Positions 8,711-16,375 of a stretch of DNA of 64,000 bases are shown here, one piece after another. Position numbers and translations under genes: made by a program. The notes under the pieces are model-generated. The model was not told the DNA's origin. It made no database searches and saw only the letters and a program-made list of their open reading frames with translations. Where the stretch lies: the NCBI GenBank assembly GCA_965223725.1, contig CBDCXE010000006.1, forward strand, positions 434,001-498,000. Direction: 5' to 3'. Position 1 is the first letter of the stretch. The number at the start of each line of letters is the position of its first letter. This stretch comes from CBDCXE01 sp965223725 [NCBI: Nitrospinota bacterium] (GTDB lineage: Bacteria; Nitrospinota_A; UBA7883).

Positions 8711-10363
8711 ATGAAAACCAGAAAAATAACGGTGGTGGCGCAGGACCCGTCGGTCAAGTTTGGCGGCGCCATCCTCCGGTCGGAGTTGACCATCCCCTGG
8801 GAGAGGCTGGACCCGGGCCCCAAAGGCAGCCGCTTTCACATCATCGACTATGACGCATCGTCGAACACTACATATGCGCCTGCCCATGTCGACCTGGACA
8901 GTGACCCTATAAAAACTTGCAGCGATGAACAACTATTAGCCGACCCGCAGCTCCATGCGGTGAATGTATACGCCATCTGCATGTCGACGCTGACGGCGTT
9001 CGAAAGGGCGCTGGGCCGGCGTATCGGCTGGGCGTTTCGCGGGCCCCAGCTGAAAGTTGTCCCCCACGCATTTGCAGAGGCGAACGCCTATTACTCCCGC
9101 GATAACGAGGGCTTGCTGTTCGGGTATGTGCAAACCGGCGGCAAAAATGTGTTCACATGTCTGTCGCAGGATATCGTTGTGCATGAGATGACCCATGCGC
9201 TCATCGACGCGTTGCGGCCGAACTATATGCGCCCTTCCCAGCCGGACCAGCTCGGTTTCCACGAAGGCTTCGCTGATATAATCGCTCTGCTGACCGTGCT
9301 GACCCAATCGAACGTGATCGACTATTCATTGTCCAAAATCTCTGGCGCCAAGGGTGAGCTGATAGACAAAAAATATCTGGACCCGGAAAAAGGCGACCTG
9401 AGAAAGAGTGTATTACTGGGGCTTGGTGAGGAGTTTGGCTCCATATTGAGAGGCAGAAATGGCGGGGCCTTGCGGCGCTCGATCAATCTTGATAAAAAAA
9501 ATATTGATATGGACAACATTGAACCGCACTACAGGGGGGAGTTGCTGGTGGCCGCTGTGCTGGGGGCTTTTATGGATGTGTGGCATTCCAGGATCAACAA
9601 ATATATAGACTCCGGCGCAACCCGGATAAACAGAAAGTTAGTAATAAAATCGGGGACCGCGGCAGCCAGTCATCTGCGGACAATGATGATCCGGGCGCTT
9701 GATTATGTGCCGCCGATCCACCTTACCTACAGCCAGCTGCTGACCGGCCTTTTGACGGCGGACAAGGAGCTGTATCCGGATGATGAGTATAATTACCGTG
9801 AAAAGCTCCAGAATTGTTTTGCTGATTATGGTATCAAGCCCGCCAGGACCATACTGGCAGAGGACTGTTACTGGAAGCGGGACAGAAATGACTTCTGTTA
9901 CGACAATGTGCATGCCGAGGAGCTGCGCTCCGACCCGAATGAGGCCTACCGTTTTATCTGGGACAACCGGGAAGCCCTCGGGTTGGACCCGGAGGCCTAT
10001 ACCGAGATTACGTCGTTGCGCATTATCACGCGCCACAGCGTCGATGGGTTTGACGTGAAAGAGACGATAATCGAGTATCTGCAGTTGCTCGATTTCAAGC
10101 CGGACGAATCGGAAAAATATATCGGCGTCCAACTGCCGACCGACCTGAAGGATCAACTGCGCAATATCAGGATACATGGTGGTGGAGTGATAATCCTGGA
10201 TGAGTTTGCCCATGTAAAATTCCATGTTTATAACAGCATATCTGATAAAGCGAAACAGCATGAGTATTTCAGCTATCAGCACCAGTTGGAAAGGGAAGGA
10301 AAGCTATGGGCCAACAAAAACATCGAATTTTCCGATCTGCATTTTAACCGAATGCTGACATGA
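8711..10363 (+). CDS. gluzincin-type (HExxH) metalloprotease-like protein, first gene of a three-gene operon
   Basis: A 550-residue protein without signal peptide or membrane helix, so probably cytosolic. A zinc-binding HEMTH lies at about residues 158-162. The third ligand Glu sits ~27 residues on, in FHEGFADI, the gluzincin arrangement seen in thermolysin-like peptidases. N- and C-terminal parts (residues 1-140 and 350-550) match no family I recognise. The MBL-fold gene starts ~21 bp after its stop and the patatin gene follows, so the three appear co-transcribed. A loose inverted repeat GTACCA/TGGTAC (8643-8668) precedes it. A normal role in protein turnover is possible; a defence or toxin-like role is inference from the company it keeps. 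Confidence 0.7.
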   Translation: MKTRKITVVAQDPSVKFGGAILRSELTIPWERLDPGPKGSRFHIIDYDASSNTTYAPAHVDLDSDPIKTCSDEQLLADPQLHAVNVYAICMSTLTAFERALGRRIGWAFRGPQLKVVPHAFAEANAYYSRDNEGLLFGYVQTGGKNVFTCLSQDIVVHEMTHALIDALRPNYMRPSQPDQLGFHEGFADIIALLTVLTQSNVIDYSLSKISGAKGELIDKKYLDPEKGDLRKSVLLGLGEEFGSILRGRNGGALRRSINLDKKNIDMDNIEPHYRGELLVAAVLGAFMDVWHSRINKYIDSGATRINRKLVIKSGTAAASHLRTMMIRALDYVPPIHLTYSQLLTGLLTADKELYPDDEYNYREKLQNCFADYGIKPARTILAEDCYWKRDRNDFCYDNVHAEELRSDPNEAYRFIWDNREALGLDPEAYTEITSLRIITRHSVDGFDVKETIIEYLQLLDFKPDESEKYIGVQLPTDLKDQLRNIRIHGGGVIILDEFAHVKFHVYNSISDKAKQHEYFSYQHQLEREGKLWANKNIEFSDLHFNRMLT

Positions 10364-10384
10364 CCAGGGTCAATGGAGCGAGAA

Positions 10385-11701
10385 ATGCCAACAAAGAAAA
10401 AGCCGGATAAAGTAACCGTAAGATCATACAACGTCGGTTTCGGCGATTGTTTCCTGCTGATCTTTAGATATGACCAGCGCGAAAAATATATACTCCTCGA
10501 CTTTGGCTCCACAAAGCGCCCGCCAGGCTCCAGCAAAACCTTGATGACAAAAATCGCTAAAGATATAGAGGGTCGATGCGGCTCCAAGCTGGATGTCGTT
10601 ATCGCCACCCATCGCCACAGCGACCATATTTCCGGGTTCAGAACATACGCCAGTGGCAAAGGATGCGGCGATATTATCGCCGGTTGCAAGCCGGATCTGG
10701 TGCTCCAGCCCTGGACGGAGCACCCGCTGGCGGAGAAGGACGCCACAGAGCCGCCCACCTTGACGCATAAAACCGATGCCGGCTCCGCTATGGGGTTCAG
10801 CGGCAAGATGAACGCCATGCAGTCATATATAGATCAGGTCCTGAAGCTGAGCAAAAAGGTAAAACAGCAGCTCCGGTCGGCGGAAAACCGGTCATATATA
10901 AGTAGCGCGTTGAAGTTTTGGGATGGGGTTGAGGCCGTGGGCGCGTCTAGCATCACAAATAAAAAATCGGTTAAAAACCTGCTGACCATGGGCAAGAAAA
11001 ACTATTATCTGTCGTACGGTTCCAGCTCCGGATTAAGCAGAAAATTGCCCGGTGTAAAGGTCCATGTCCTCGGCCCACCCACCCTTAAACAGTCCCAGGG
11101 CGCCACGCTTAAGCAGAAGGGCAAGGACGCGGAAGAGTTTTGGAAACTGCAGGCGCGGGCGGCGAAGGCTATTACTGTGGGAAATGGCCGATTGTTTCCA
11201 AAGGCAAAAACCGTGGCTGAAAAAGAGGACCCGGTGGATATTAGGTGGTTTAAGGCCAGGTTCAACAGATCGTATGGCGACCAGGTCCTTCGGTTTGTGC
11301 GATCGGTGGATAAGGCTATGAACAATACCAGCTTGATTTTGCTGTTCGAGTTCGGCGAGGAGAAGCTTCTGTTTTCCGGAGACGCCCAGATTGAAAACTG
11401 GGAATATGCGTTGAAGCAACCGGAAACTGTGAAACTGCTGGAAGGTGTAACCTTTTACAAGGTGGGGCATCATGGCAGTAAAAACGCCACACCAAAAACC
11501 CTTTGGAAATTGTTCGAAAACAAAAAGTCAATATCAGGCGAAAGCGATAGCTTGACGACGGCCAACTCCACCCTTGCCGAGCATCATCATGATGTGCCGA
11601 TCTGGTCGTTGGTGAAGGCCATGGAAAAAGAGAGCGCTTATCACACCACACAGTCATTGGGTAGCGATCAGCTGTTCATGGAATTTGAATTTAATGGTTA
11701 A
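10385..11701 (+). CDS. metallo-beta-lactamase-fold hydrolase (ComEC/Rec2-like catalytic domain)
   Basis: A ~438-residue soluble protein. It begins with the strand YNVGFGDCFLLIF typical of ComEC-type MBL domains. The zinc motif HRHSDH lies near residue 75, a metal Asp in LLFSGDAQ near 331 and a His in KVGHHGSKN near 361, so the two-metal site appears complete. An insertion of about 150 residues between the first and later motifs is Lys-rich and unrecognised. ATG 10385 is preferred to ATG 10373 because GGAGCGAG precedes it. ComEC-type MBL domains without a membrane channel are often nucleases or phosphodiesterases. Middle gene of the protease-MBL-patatin operon. Confidence 0.8.
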   Translation: MPTKKKPDKVTVRSYNVGFGDCFLLIFRYDQREKYILLDFGSTKRPPGSSKTLMTKIAKDIEGRCGSKLDVVIATHRHSDHISGFRTYASGKGCGDIIAGCKPDLVLQPWTEHPLAEKDATEPPTLTHKTDAGSAMGFSGKMNAMQSYIDQVLKLSKKVKQQLRSAENRSYISSALKFWDGVEAVGASSITNKKSVKNLLTMGKKNYYLSYGSSSGLSRKLPGVKVHVLGPPTLKQSQGATLKQKGKDAEEFWKLQARAAKAITVGNGRLFPKAKTVAEKEDPVDIRWFKARFNRSYGDQVLRFVRSVDKAMNNTSLILLFEFGEEKLLFSGDAQIENWEYALKQPETVKLLEGVTFYKVGHHGSKNATPKTLWKLFENKKSISGESDSLTTANSTLAEHHHDVPIWSLVKAMEKESAYHTTQSLGSDQLFMEFEFNG

Positions 11702-11733
11702 AGTTTCATCATCGCCTGCAGAGAGGATCTAAG

Positions 11734-12744
11734 ATGACTATAGAAATTAACGGAGAGTCAAAACGGCTGGGACTGGCATTATCGGGGGGTGGGTTCCGGG
11801 CCGCCGCATACCACCTGGGTGTTTTTAAAAAGCTGGATCAACTAGGGCTGCTGGGAAAGCTGGACCTGCTATCTTGCGTCAGCGGTGGCAGCATAGCCGG
11901 GGGAACGCTGGCTATCAACTGGGGGTCGGCGGACGCGTTGGATACCCTGGAGAATTATCTAAAAACCAAATCGATCGCCGTCTCATCTTTTTTATCCGGC
12001 GCGCTGGACCCTTTTCATACACGCCTCGATAAACTGGCCGACACCTACGATCGGGATCTATTCTCCGACCGGAAATTAAACGCCTTGGCCAGCGGGCCCC
12101 GTGTCTATTTCAACTCGACCAATATATCCACCGGCAACATGTTCTTCTTCGTGTCGGGCGGGGGCAAGCCGGAGGAGATGGGCGAGCATGAGCTGGGCGT
12201 GGTCCCCGCTCCAGAGTTCAAGATCAGCAGGGCTGTCGCGGCATCGTCCGCTTTTCCGCCGGTTTTCCCGCCCTTACGCCTGGATCAGGCCCAATACAAC
12301 GCCGGGTCCGAAGTGGAATATGTTTCGCTGGCGGATGGTGGGGTTTATGACAACATGGCCATCAACCCCACATTGCTGGAGCGAAACGATCTGGACTATC
12401 TGATTGTCAGCGACGGTGGCAAGCCGTTCGAAATCGACAGCAGACCCACCGAGTATGGCGCCATTGTGCTGACGGCCAGCATCGGGATAATGATGGAGCA
12501 GGTGCGGGGGCTGGAGTTCGACCGGATTAAATATCAGCATAAGGCAGGGCTGGGGCCAAAACCTCTTTGGTTCTCCATAGATAGCATCGAGGGAGAAGCA
12601 GTCAGCGGCGACGCCCGGTATGCTTCGTCCATCGGCACTAACCTTAAGGCGCTGTCTGATCACGAGATGGAAGTTTTGATGCGGCATGGCGGGGCTTTAC
12701 TGGAGAGCAGAATCGCAAGGTACGCGCCGGAATTGCTGGGTTGA
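11734..12744 (+). CDS. patatin-like phospholipase
   Basis: A 336-residue cytosolic protein. The oxyanion loop LALSGGGFRAAAYHLGV is near residue 15, the nucleophile elbow SCVSGGSIAGG near 46-56, and the catalytic Asp in LADGGVYDN near residue 200. The Ser-Asp dyad is intact. The usual first Gly of GxSxG is Cys here, a tolerated variant. Family members hydrolyse membrane phospholipids or lysophospholipids, and several bacterial immune systems use patatin effectors to damage the host membrane. It is the last gene of the operon, 32 bp after the MBL gene, with a GAGAGGATCTAAG ribosome-binding region. Confidence 0.88.
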   Translation: MTIEINGESKRLGLALSGGGFRAAAYHLGVFKKLDQLGLLGKLDLLSCVSGGSIAGGTLAINWGSADALDTLENYLKTKSIAVSSFLSGALDPFHTRLDKLADTYDRDLFSDRKLNALASGPRVYFNSTNISTGNMFFFVSGGGKPEEMGEHELGVVPAPEFKISRAVAASSAFPPVFPPLRLDQAQYNAGSEVEYVSLADGGVYDNMAINPTLLERNDLDYLIVSDGGKPFEIDSRPTEYGAIVLTASIGIMMEQVRGLEFDRIKYQHKAGLGPKPLWFSIDSIEGEAVSGDARYASSIGTNLKALSDHEMEVLMRHGGALLESRIARYAPELLG

Positions 12745-12777
12745 CTGCGCAGCGGGAGCCATAAAGTTTTTTGCTGT

Positions 12778-13404
12778 TCAGTCCGCCACAACTCCTTTTA
12801 GCAATATCTCCACCACGTTTTTGCTATACCAGTTGGGCGCCCTGGTCCGCGCTTGCTGTTTCCCGGCCGCCAGTTGCTCACAAGGCTGAACGGATGCGAC
12901 GCTGGCCGCGAAAAGTATAAGCGCTGTTATAACAGGGTCGGCTTCTTTCCTCATATGTCCGGTGTTGACCTGCTCTTTAAGCCTGATGACTATTCGGCGG
13001 AAACTGCCCCCCATTACTTTTTCCATCATTTCTTCCCGTTTCACAATACCGAACCCGAGGAACTCCCGCATGAAAAACCGGATCGCCACTGTGTCGGAGT
13101 ACAAAAGCTTCATTATTGCATCGGAAACAGACTGAAGAAAATCGTGAAGGTCCATCTCTTCATCGGTGACCGGGTCGAGTTTACTGGATATCCTTTCCCT
13201 GATCGCCCTTAGCACCGAGAGGTAGAGCAGCCGCTTGGTTTTGAAATGATAGAAAATGTTCGACTGGCTCACAGCGGCTTTTTGAGCGATGGTTTCCACG
13301 CTGACCGCGTCGAACCCATGTTCGGCGAACAGTTCCTCAGCGGCGGACAAGATTTTCTCCGACCCGGTGGATCCTTTTTTCCTTGCAACAGTTTTTTTCT
13401 TCAT
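12778..13404 (-). CDS. TetR family transcriptional regulator
   Basis: A 208-residue protein with an N-terminal TetR helix-turn-helix (residues ~15-65: AAEELFAEHGFDAVSVETIA, then SQSNIFYHFKTKRLLY) and an all-helical ligand/dimer domain. It is convergent with the patatin gene and divergent from the osmC gene. An 18-bp perfect palindrome lies about 33 bp upstream of its start, so it probably represses itself and possibly osmC. The N-terminus is strongly basic, as in many DNA-binding proteins. The ligand is unknown. Confidence 0.9.
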   Translation of the reverse strand: MKKKTVARKKGSTGSEKILSAAEELFAEHGFDAVSVETIAQKAAVSQSNIFYHFKTKRLLYLSVLRAIRERISSKLDPVTDEEMDLHDFLQSVSDAIMKLLYSDTVAIRFFMREFLGFGIVKREEMMEKVMGGSFRRIVIRLKEQVNTGHMRKEADPVITALILFAASVASVQPCEQLAAGKQQARTRAPNWYSKNVVEILLKGVVAD

Positions 13405-13436
13405 TTCCCTTGAATATATATATTCTATATGTTAAT

Positions 13437-13454
13437 ACTGACTGATCAGTCAGT
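13437..13454. promoter_or_regulatory. 18-bp perfect palindrome, probable TetR-family operator
   Basis: ACTGACTGATCAGTCAGT is perfectly self-complementary, centred on GATC. It lies 33 bp upstream of the tetR-like start and 119 bp upstream of osmC, in the divergent intergenic region. Repeats built on TGACTGATCAGTCA are typical of TetR autoregulatory sites. The assignment to this regulator is by position. Confidence 0.7.
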
Positions 13455-13572
13455 CAGCATTATGCCTTGCCGCTAACCAAGGCGCAAGGTAATTTTAGCT
13501 TATTGTCTGGTAAATAAACATTGATATAATGAAATATCATGGCGTACTGAAATCAAGTGATGGGAGTCTAAA

Positions 13573-14151
13573 ATGATAACGGAAGAAAAGGGCCGTTTGG
13601 CGGCGGTCGTCGAGAAAGCTACAGAGAATGTAAAGAATAATCCGGATAAAGCCGTGGTGACTCTGCGCGTGATGGTGGAATCGGTGGGGGGTGTCCGCTC
13701 CTCTGTGACCGCGCAAAGCTCCAACCCTATGTCATTTGATGTGCCGGCGGCGCCATCAATGGGGCTGGGGTGCTCCATAGAAAACAAGGGTCAGGATTTT
13801 GGTATGGTGCCGGCCGAGATGTATCTGGCGTCGATCGGCGCTTGCATGATGTCTGCGGTGGCGGTTTATGGTGATATATTGGAAATCGATATAGACCGCG
13901 CCAATGTGGTGGTCAGTGGCGACCTTGATATGCGCGGCATGCTGCAACTGGGTGATGGTGTGCCGGTGGGGTATCAGAAGATATCGTTTGAACTGAATAT
14001 TGAAAGTGGCGCCGATCAGGCGACATTGCAAGAGCTGGCAACGATGGTGTATAACCGGTCACCTGTGCCGGCCACGGCGCGCCAGGCGTCTGAGGTCGTG
14101 CCTATGTTCAAGCTCAATGGCGAGGAATTTGTGCCGGAGGTCCTGGCTTAA
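13573..14151 (+). CDS. OsmC family protein (second cysteine replaced)
   Basis: A 192-residue OsmC/Ohr-fold protein. The first redox Cys is in ASIGACMMSAV, in the central helix. The second Cys expected ahead of the PV motif is replaced: the sequence reads NRSPVPATARQ. Two-cysteine peroxidase chemistry would therefore be impaired, and it may act as a binding or single-Cys thiol protein. An N-terminal extension (~residues 1-45) precedes the fold. It is divergent from the TetR gene with a palindrome in between, which suggests shared control. Confidence 0.8.
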   Translation: MITEEKGRLAAVVEKATENVKNNPDKAVVTLRVMVESVGGVRSSVTAQSSNPMSFDVPAAPSMGLGCSIENKGQDFGMVPAEMYLASIGACMMSAVAVYGDILEIDIDRANVVVSGDLDMRGMLQLGDGVPVGYQKISFELNIESGADQATLQELATMVYNRSPVPATARQASEVVPMFKLNGEEFVPEVLA

Positions 14152-14206
14152 ATCTGCTTGTTTTCCTGGGCGTCTGAGCCTGATATTCTCGTCCGAATCG
14201 TAGTAC

Positions 14207-14244
14207 TATGTTCTGACCACATATAATAACGGAGTCAGAACATA
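14207..14244. promoter_or_regulatory. inverted repeat before the ABC exporter operon
   Basis: Two 11-base arms, TATGTTCTGAC and GTCAGAACATA, are perfectly complementary and separated by 16 bases. The repeat ends 10 bp before the ABC ATPase ATG, so it could be an operator or an RNA hairpin that masks translation initiation. No strong Shine-Dalgarno sequence is visible outside it. Confidence 0.5.
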
Positions 14245-14253
14245 AGTATTACA

Positions 14254-15006
14254 ATGTCGGCAAACGAGGATAACGACGCTGCCACCGAAAATATCTTGCG
14301 CATTGATAACGTCACCAAAGCGTTTGGCGACTTTATCGCCGTAGACAACATCAGCCTGACGATCCCCGCCAAAACGATATTCGGCCTGCTGGGGCCCAAC
14401 GGCGCGGGGAAATCAACATTGATGCGGATGATAACCGGGCTGATAAACCCAACAAAGGGCGAGATATCGCTGTTTGGAAATTTACCGCCCGGCTCTCCGA
14501 AAGCCAGCGCTAACATTGGATATATGCCGCAAAGCCCTTCACTTTACCCAGGCTTGTCCATAGAGGAAAATTTGCAGTTTTTCGGTCGGATATATGGCCT
14601 TGACTCCGATACCCTCGCGACTAGTGTCGAGGAAACGCTGGAGATTATCTCGCTGGCCGACCGGCGGGATGAACTGGTCGTGAACCTTTCTGGCGGGATG
14701 AAGCAGAGGGCGTTGCTGGGGACAGCCATGATACATAAGCCAAAGTTCCTGCTACTCGATGAGCCGACCGCCGGCATCGACCCGATCCTCAGGATAAAAA
14801 TCTGGGACATCCTGCGCAAACTGTGTGACGAAGGGACCTCTATCCTGATCACCACCCATCACATCTCCGAAGCGGACCGGTGCGACCATGTGGTTTTCCT
14901 CCGGGACGGACAGATATTAACCGATGGATCACCCGCCGGCTTGATGGAAGAGTATGGAACATCTGACCTGGAAGCCACCTTTGTGCAGGCGATCGAGGCG
15001 GAATAG
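14254..15006 (+). CDS. ABC-2 type exporter, ATP-binding subunit
   Basis: A 250-residue ABC ATPase. Walker A is GPNGAGKST (~residue 47), the Q-loop lies in YMPQSPSLYPG, the signature is LSGGMKQR (~147), Walker B is LLLDEPTAGIDP (~168) and the H-loop is TTHHISEADRC. It energises the membrane protein encoded 17 bp downstream. The sequence is of the DrrA/CcmA/NatA class that exports drugs, lipids or polysaccharides. An inverted repeat just upstream suggests induced expression. Confidence 0.93.
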   Translation: MSANEDNDAATENILRIDNVTKAFGDFIAVDNISLTIPAKTIFGLLGPNGAGKSTLMRMITGLINPTKGEISLFGNLPPGSPKASANIGYMPQSPSLYPGLSIEENLQFFGRIYGLDSDTLATSVEETLEIISLADRRDELVVNLSGGMKQRALLGTAMIHKPKFLLLDEPTAGIDPILRIKIWDILRKLCDEGTSILITTHHISEADRCDHVVFLRDGQILTDGSPAGLMEEYGTSDLEATFVQAIEAE

Positions 15007-15023
15007 TAAAAGGGACGGCGATA

Positions 15024-16184
15024 ATGAAAGCGATTTGGGTGGCGCTGCGGGTCATACAGGAAATATTGCGGGACCGGCGCACTCTTGCATTTTTATTTCT
15101 GGTTCCGGTTGTTGTAATGACCCTCATCTACTATGCCATCGCGGAAGATGAAATTGTCAAAGTCGGTGTGGTCACCCGGGGGATGGCCCGCCTGTTCGAC
15201 ATGGATTTTATCAACGAACTTGAAAACGATGAAGATGTGGAGGTGATCTCCGTCGACATACCGGATGAGGAGACAGACCCTGTCGTCCTGAACAAATTGA
15301 TAACCGACCAGCTATTGTCCGGCGAGGCTGACGGCATTTTGTATCTGGACGAGAAGCTTCTGATTGACCGGTTCTCCGATGAGAAAGGTACACTGCATGT
15401 CTACGTCGAAGGGTCCAGGCCGCTAACCACCGGCATTGTTCTATCCTCCATAGCAGAGGCGATGGATGAGTTGTCGTCGCGGCTACCGGTGGTGATCGAC
15501 GCTTCCTGCTCTTCGCTCTGCGTCGAGTCTGTCAACAACAAGGCGATGGAGCTGGAGGAGCACTACATATACGGCTCGGAGGATTATCGTCAGGTTGACT
15601 ATTTTCTGCCGGTGCTGCCATCATTTTTCGTTTTCTTTTTCACGTTCATCATATCGGCCATCACTTTCCAGCGAGAGCGCTTGCGGGGGACATTGGAGCG
15701 GCTGGAGGTTGCGCCGATCTCTTTCTGGGAAGTGGTGATCGGGTATATCGGCGGGTTTTTCATTTTTGTGGGATTGCAATCGCTGGTGATATTGACATAT
15801 ATTTTAGTTTTGATTGAGTTCGATTTCAGCGTGACGCAGGTCTTTTCGCTGTTCATCATAACGATAATCACCATGCTGGTGGCGCTTACCCTCGGCTTGC
15901 TCGCCTCGTTTCTGGCGGCCAACGAGTTTCAGGCGATGCAGTTCATACCGCTGGTTATAATCCCGCAGATATTTTTGAGCGACATCATCTGGGACATCGG
16001 CGAATTCCCGAAAGTGTTCCAGTGGATAGCGTATATTTTTCCACTGACCCACGCCTCCGCCGCCGCGCGCGACACCATGATCAGGAACCAACCGCTGCTC
16101 CACTCCTGGCCGCAACTTGTCATCCTTATCGGGTTTATTACACTGATAATGGTGGCGATGGCGATGGTTGCCAAACGAAAATAG
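15024..16184 (+). CDS. ABC-2 type exporter, permease subunit
   Basis: A 386-residue membrane protein with the ABC-2 layout: one N-terminal helix (~residues 15-38), a large extracytoplasmic domain (~40-190), then five helices toward the C-terminus (~195-380). An FQRERLRGTLERL coupling segment follows the second helix. The extracytoplasmic domain has two close Cys (CSSLC) that could form a disulfide. Partner of the ATPase just upstream; the substrate is unknown. Confidence 0.9.
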   Translation: MKAIWVALRVIQEILRDRRTLAFLFLVPVVVMTLIYYAIAEDEIVKVGVVTRGMARLFDMDFINELENDEDVEVISVDIPDEETDPVVLNKLITDQLLSGEADGILYLDEKLLIDRFSDEKGTLHVYVEGSRPLTTGIVLSSIAEAMDELSSRLPVVIDASCSSLCVESVNNKAMELEEHYIYGSEDYRQVDYFLPVLPSFFVFFFTFIISAITFQRERLRGTLERLEVAPISFWEVVIGYIGGFFIFVGLQSLVILTYILVLIEFDFSVTQVFSLFIITIITMLVALTLGLLASFLAANEFQAMQFIPLVIIPQIFLSDIIWDIGEFPKVFQWIAYIFPLTHASAAARDTMIRNQPLLHSWPQLVILIGFITLIMVAMAMVAKRK

Positions 16185-16213
16185 GGGCAGAGGCGCCCGG
16201 TCTATTGAAAAAA

Positions 16214-16290
16214 TGGCGGGGCCGACGAGACTCGAACTCGCGACCTCCGGCGTGACAGGCCGGCATTCTAACCAACTGAACTACGACCCC
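16214..16290 (-). tRNA. tRNA-Asp (GTC)
   Basis: Read on the minus strand it folds as a full cloverleaf of 77 nt with encoded CCA. The acceptor stem pairs GGGGTCG with CGGCCCC, the D-arm is GTTCAGTTGGTTAGAAT, the anticodon loop is CTGTCAC with anticodon GTC, and the T-arm carries GTTCGAGTC. The sequence is close to E. coli tRNA-Asp. Confidence 0.96.
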
Positions 16291-16375
16291 GCGAAGGTGT
16301 CCAGGAAAGGATGAATTGTAAGGCCGGTGGCGGCTATTGTCAAACAAATTCATCTGACCATGCCGATGGCGCGAA

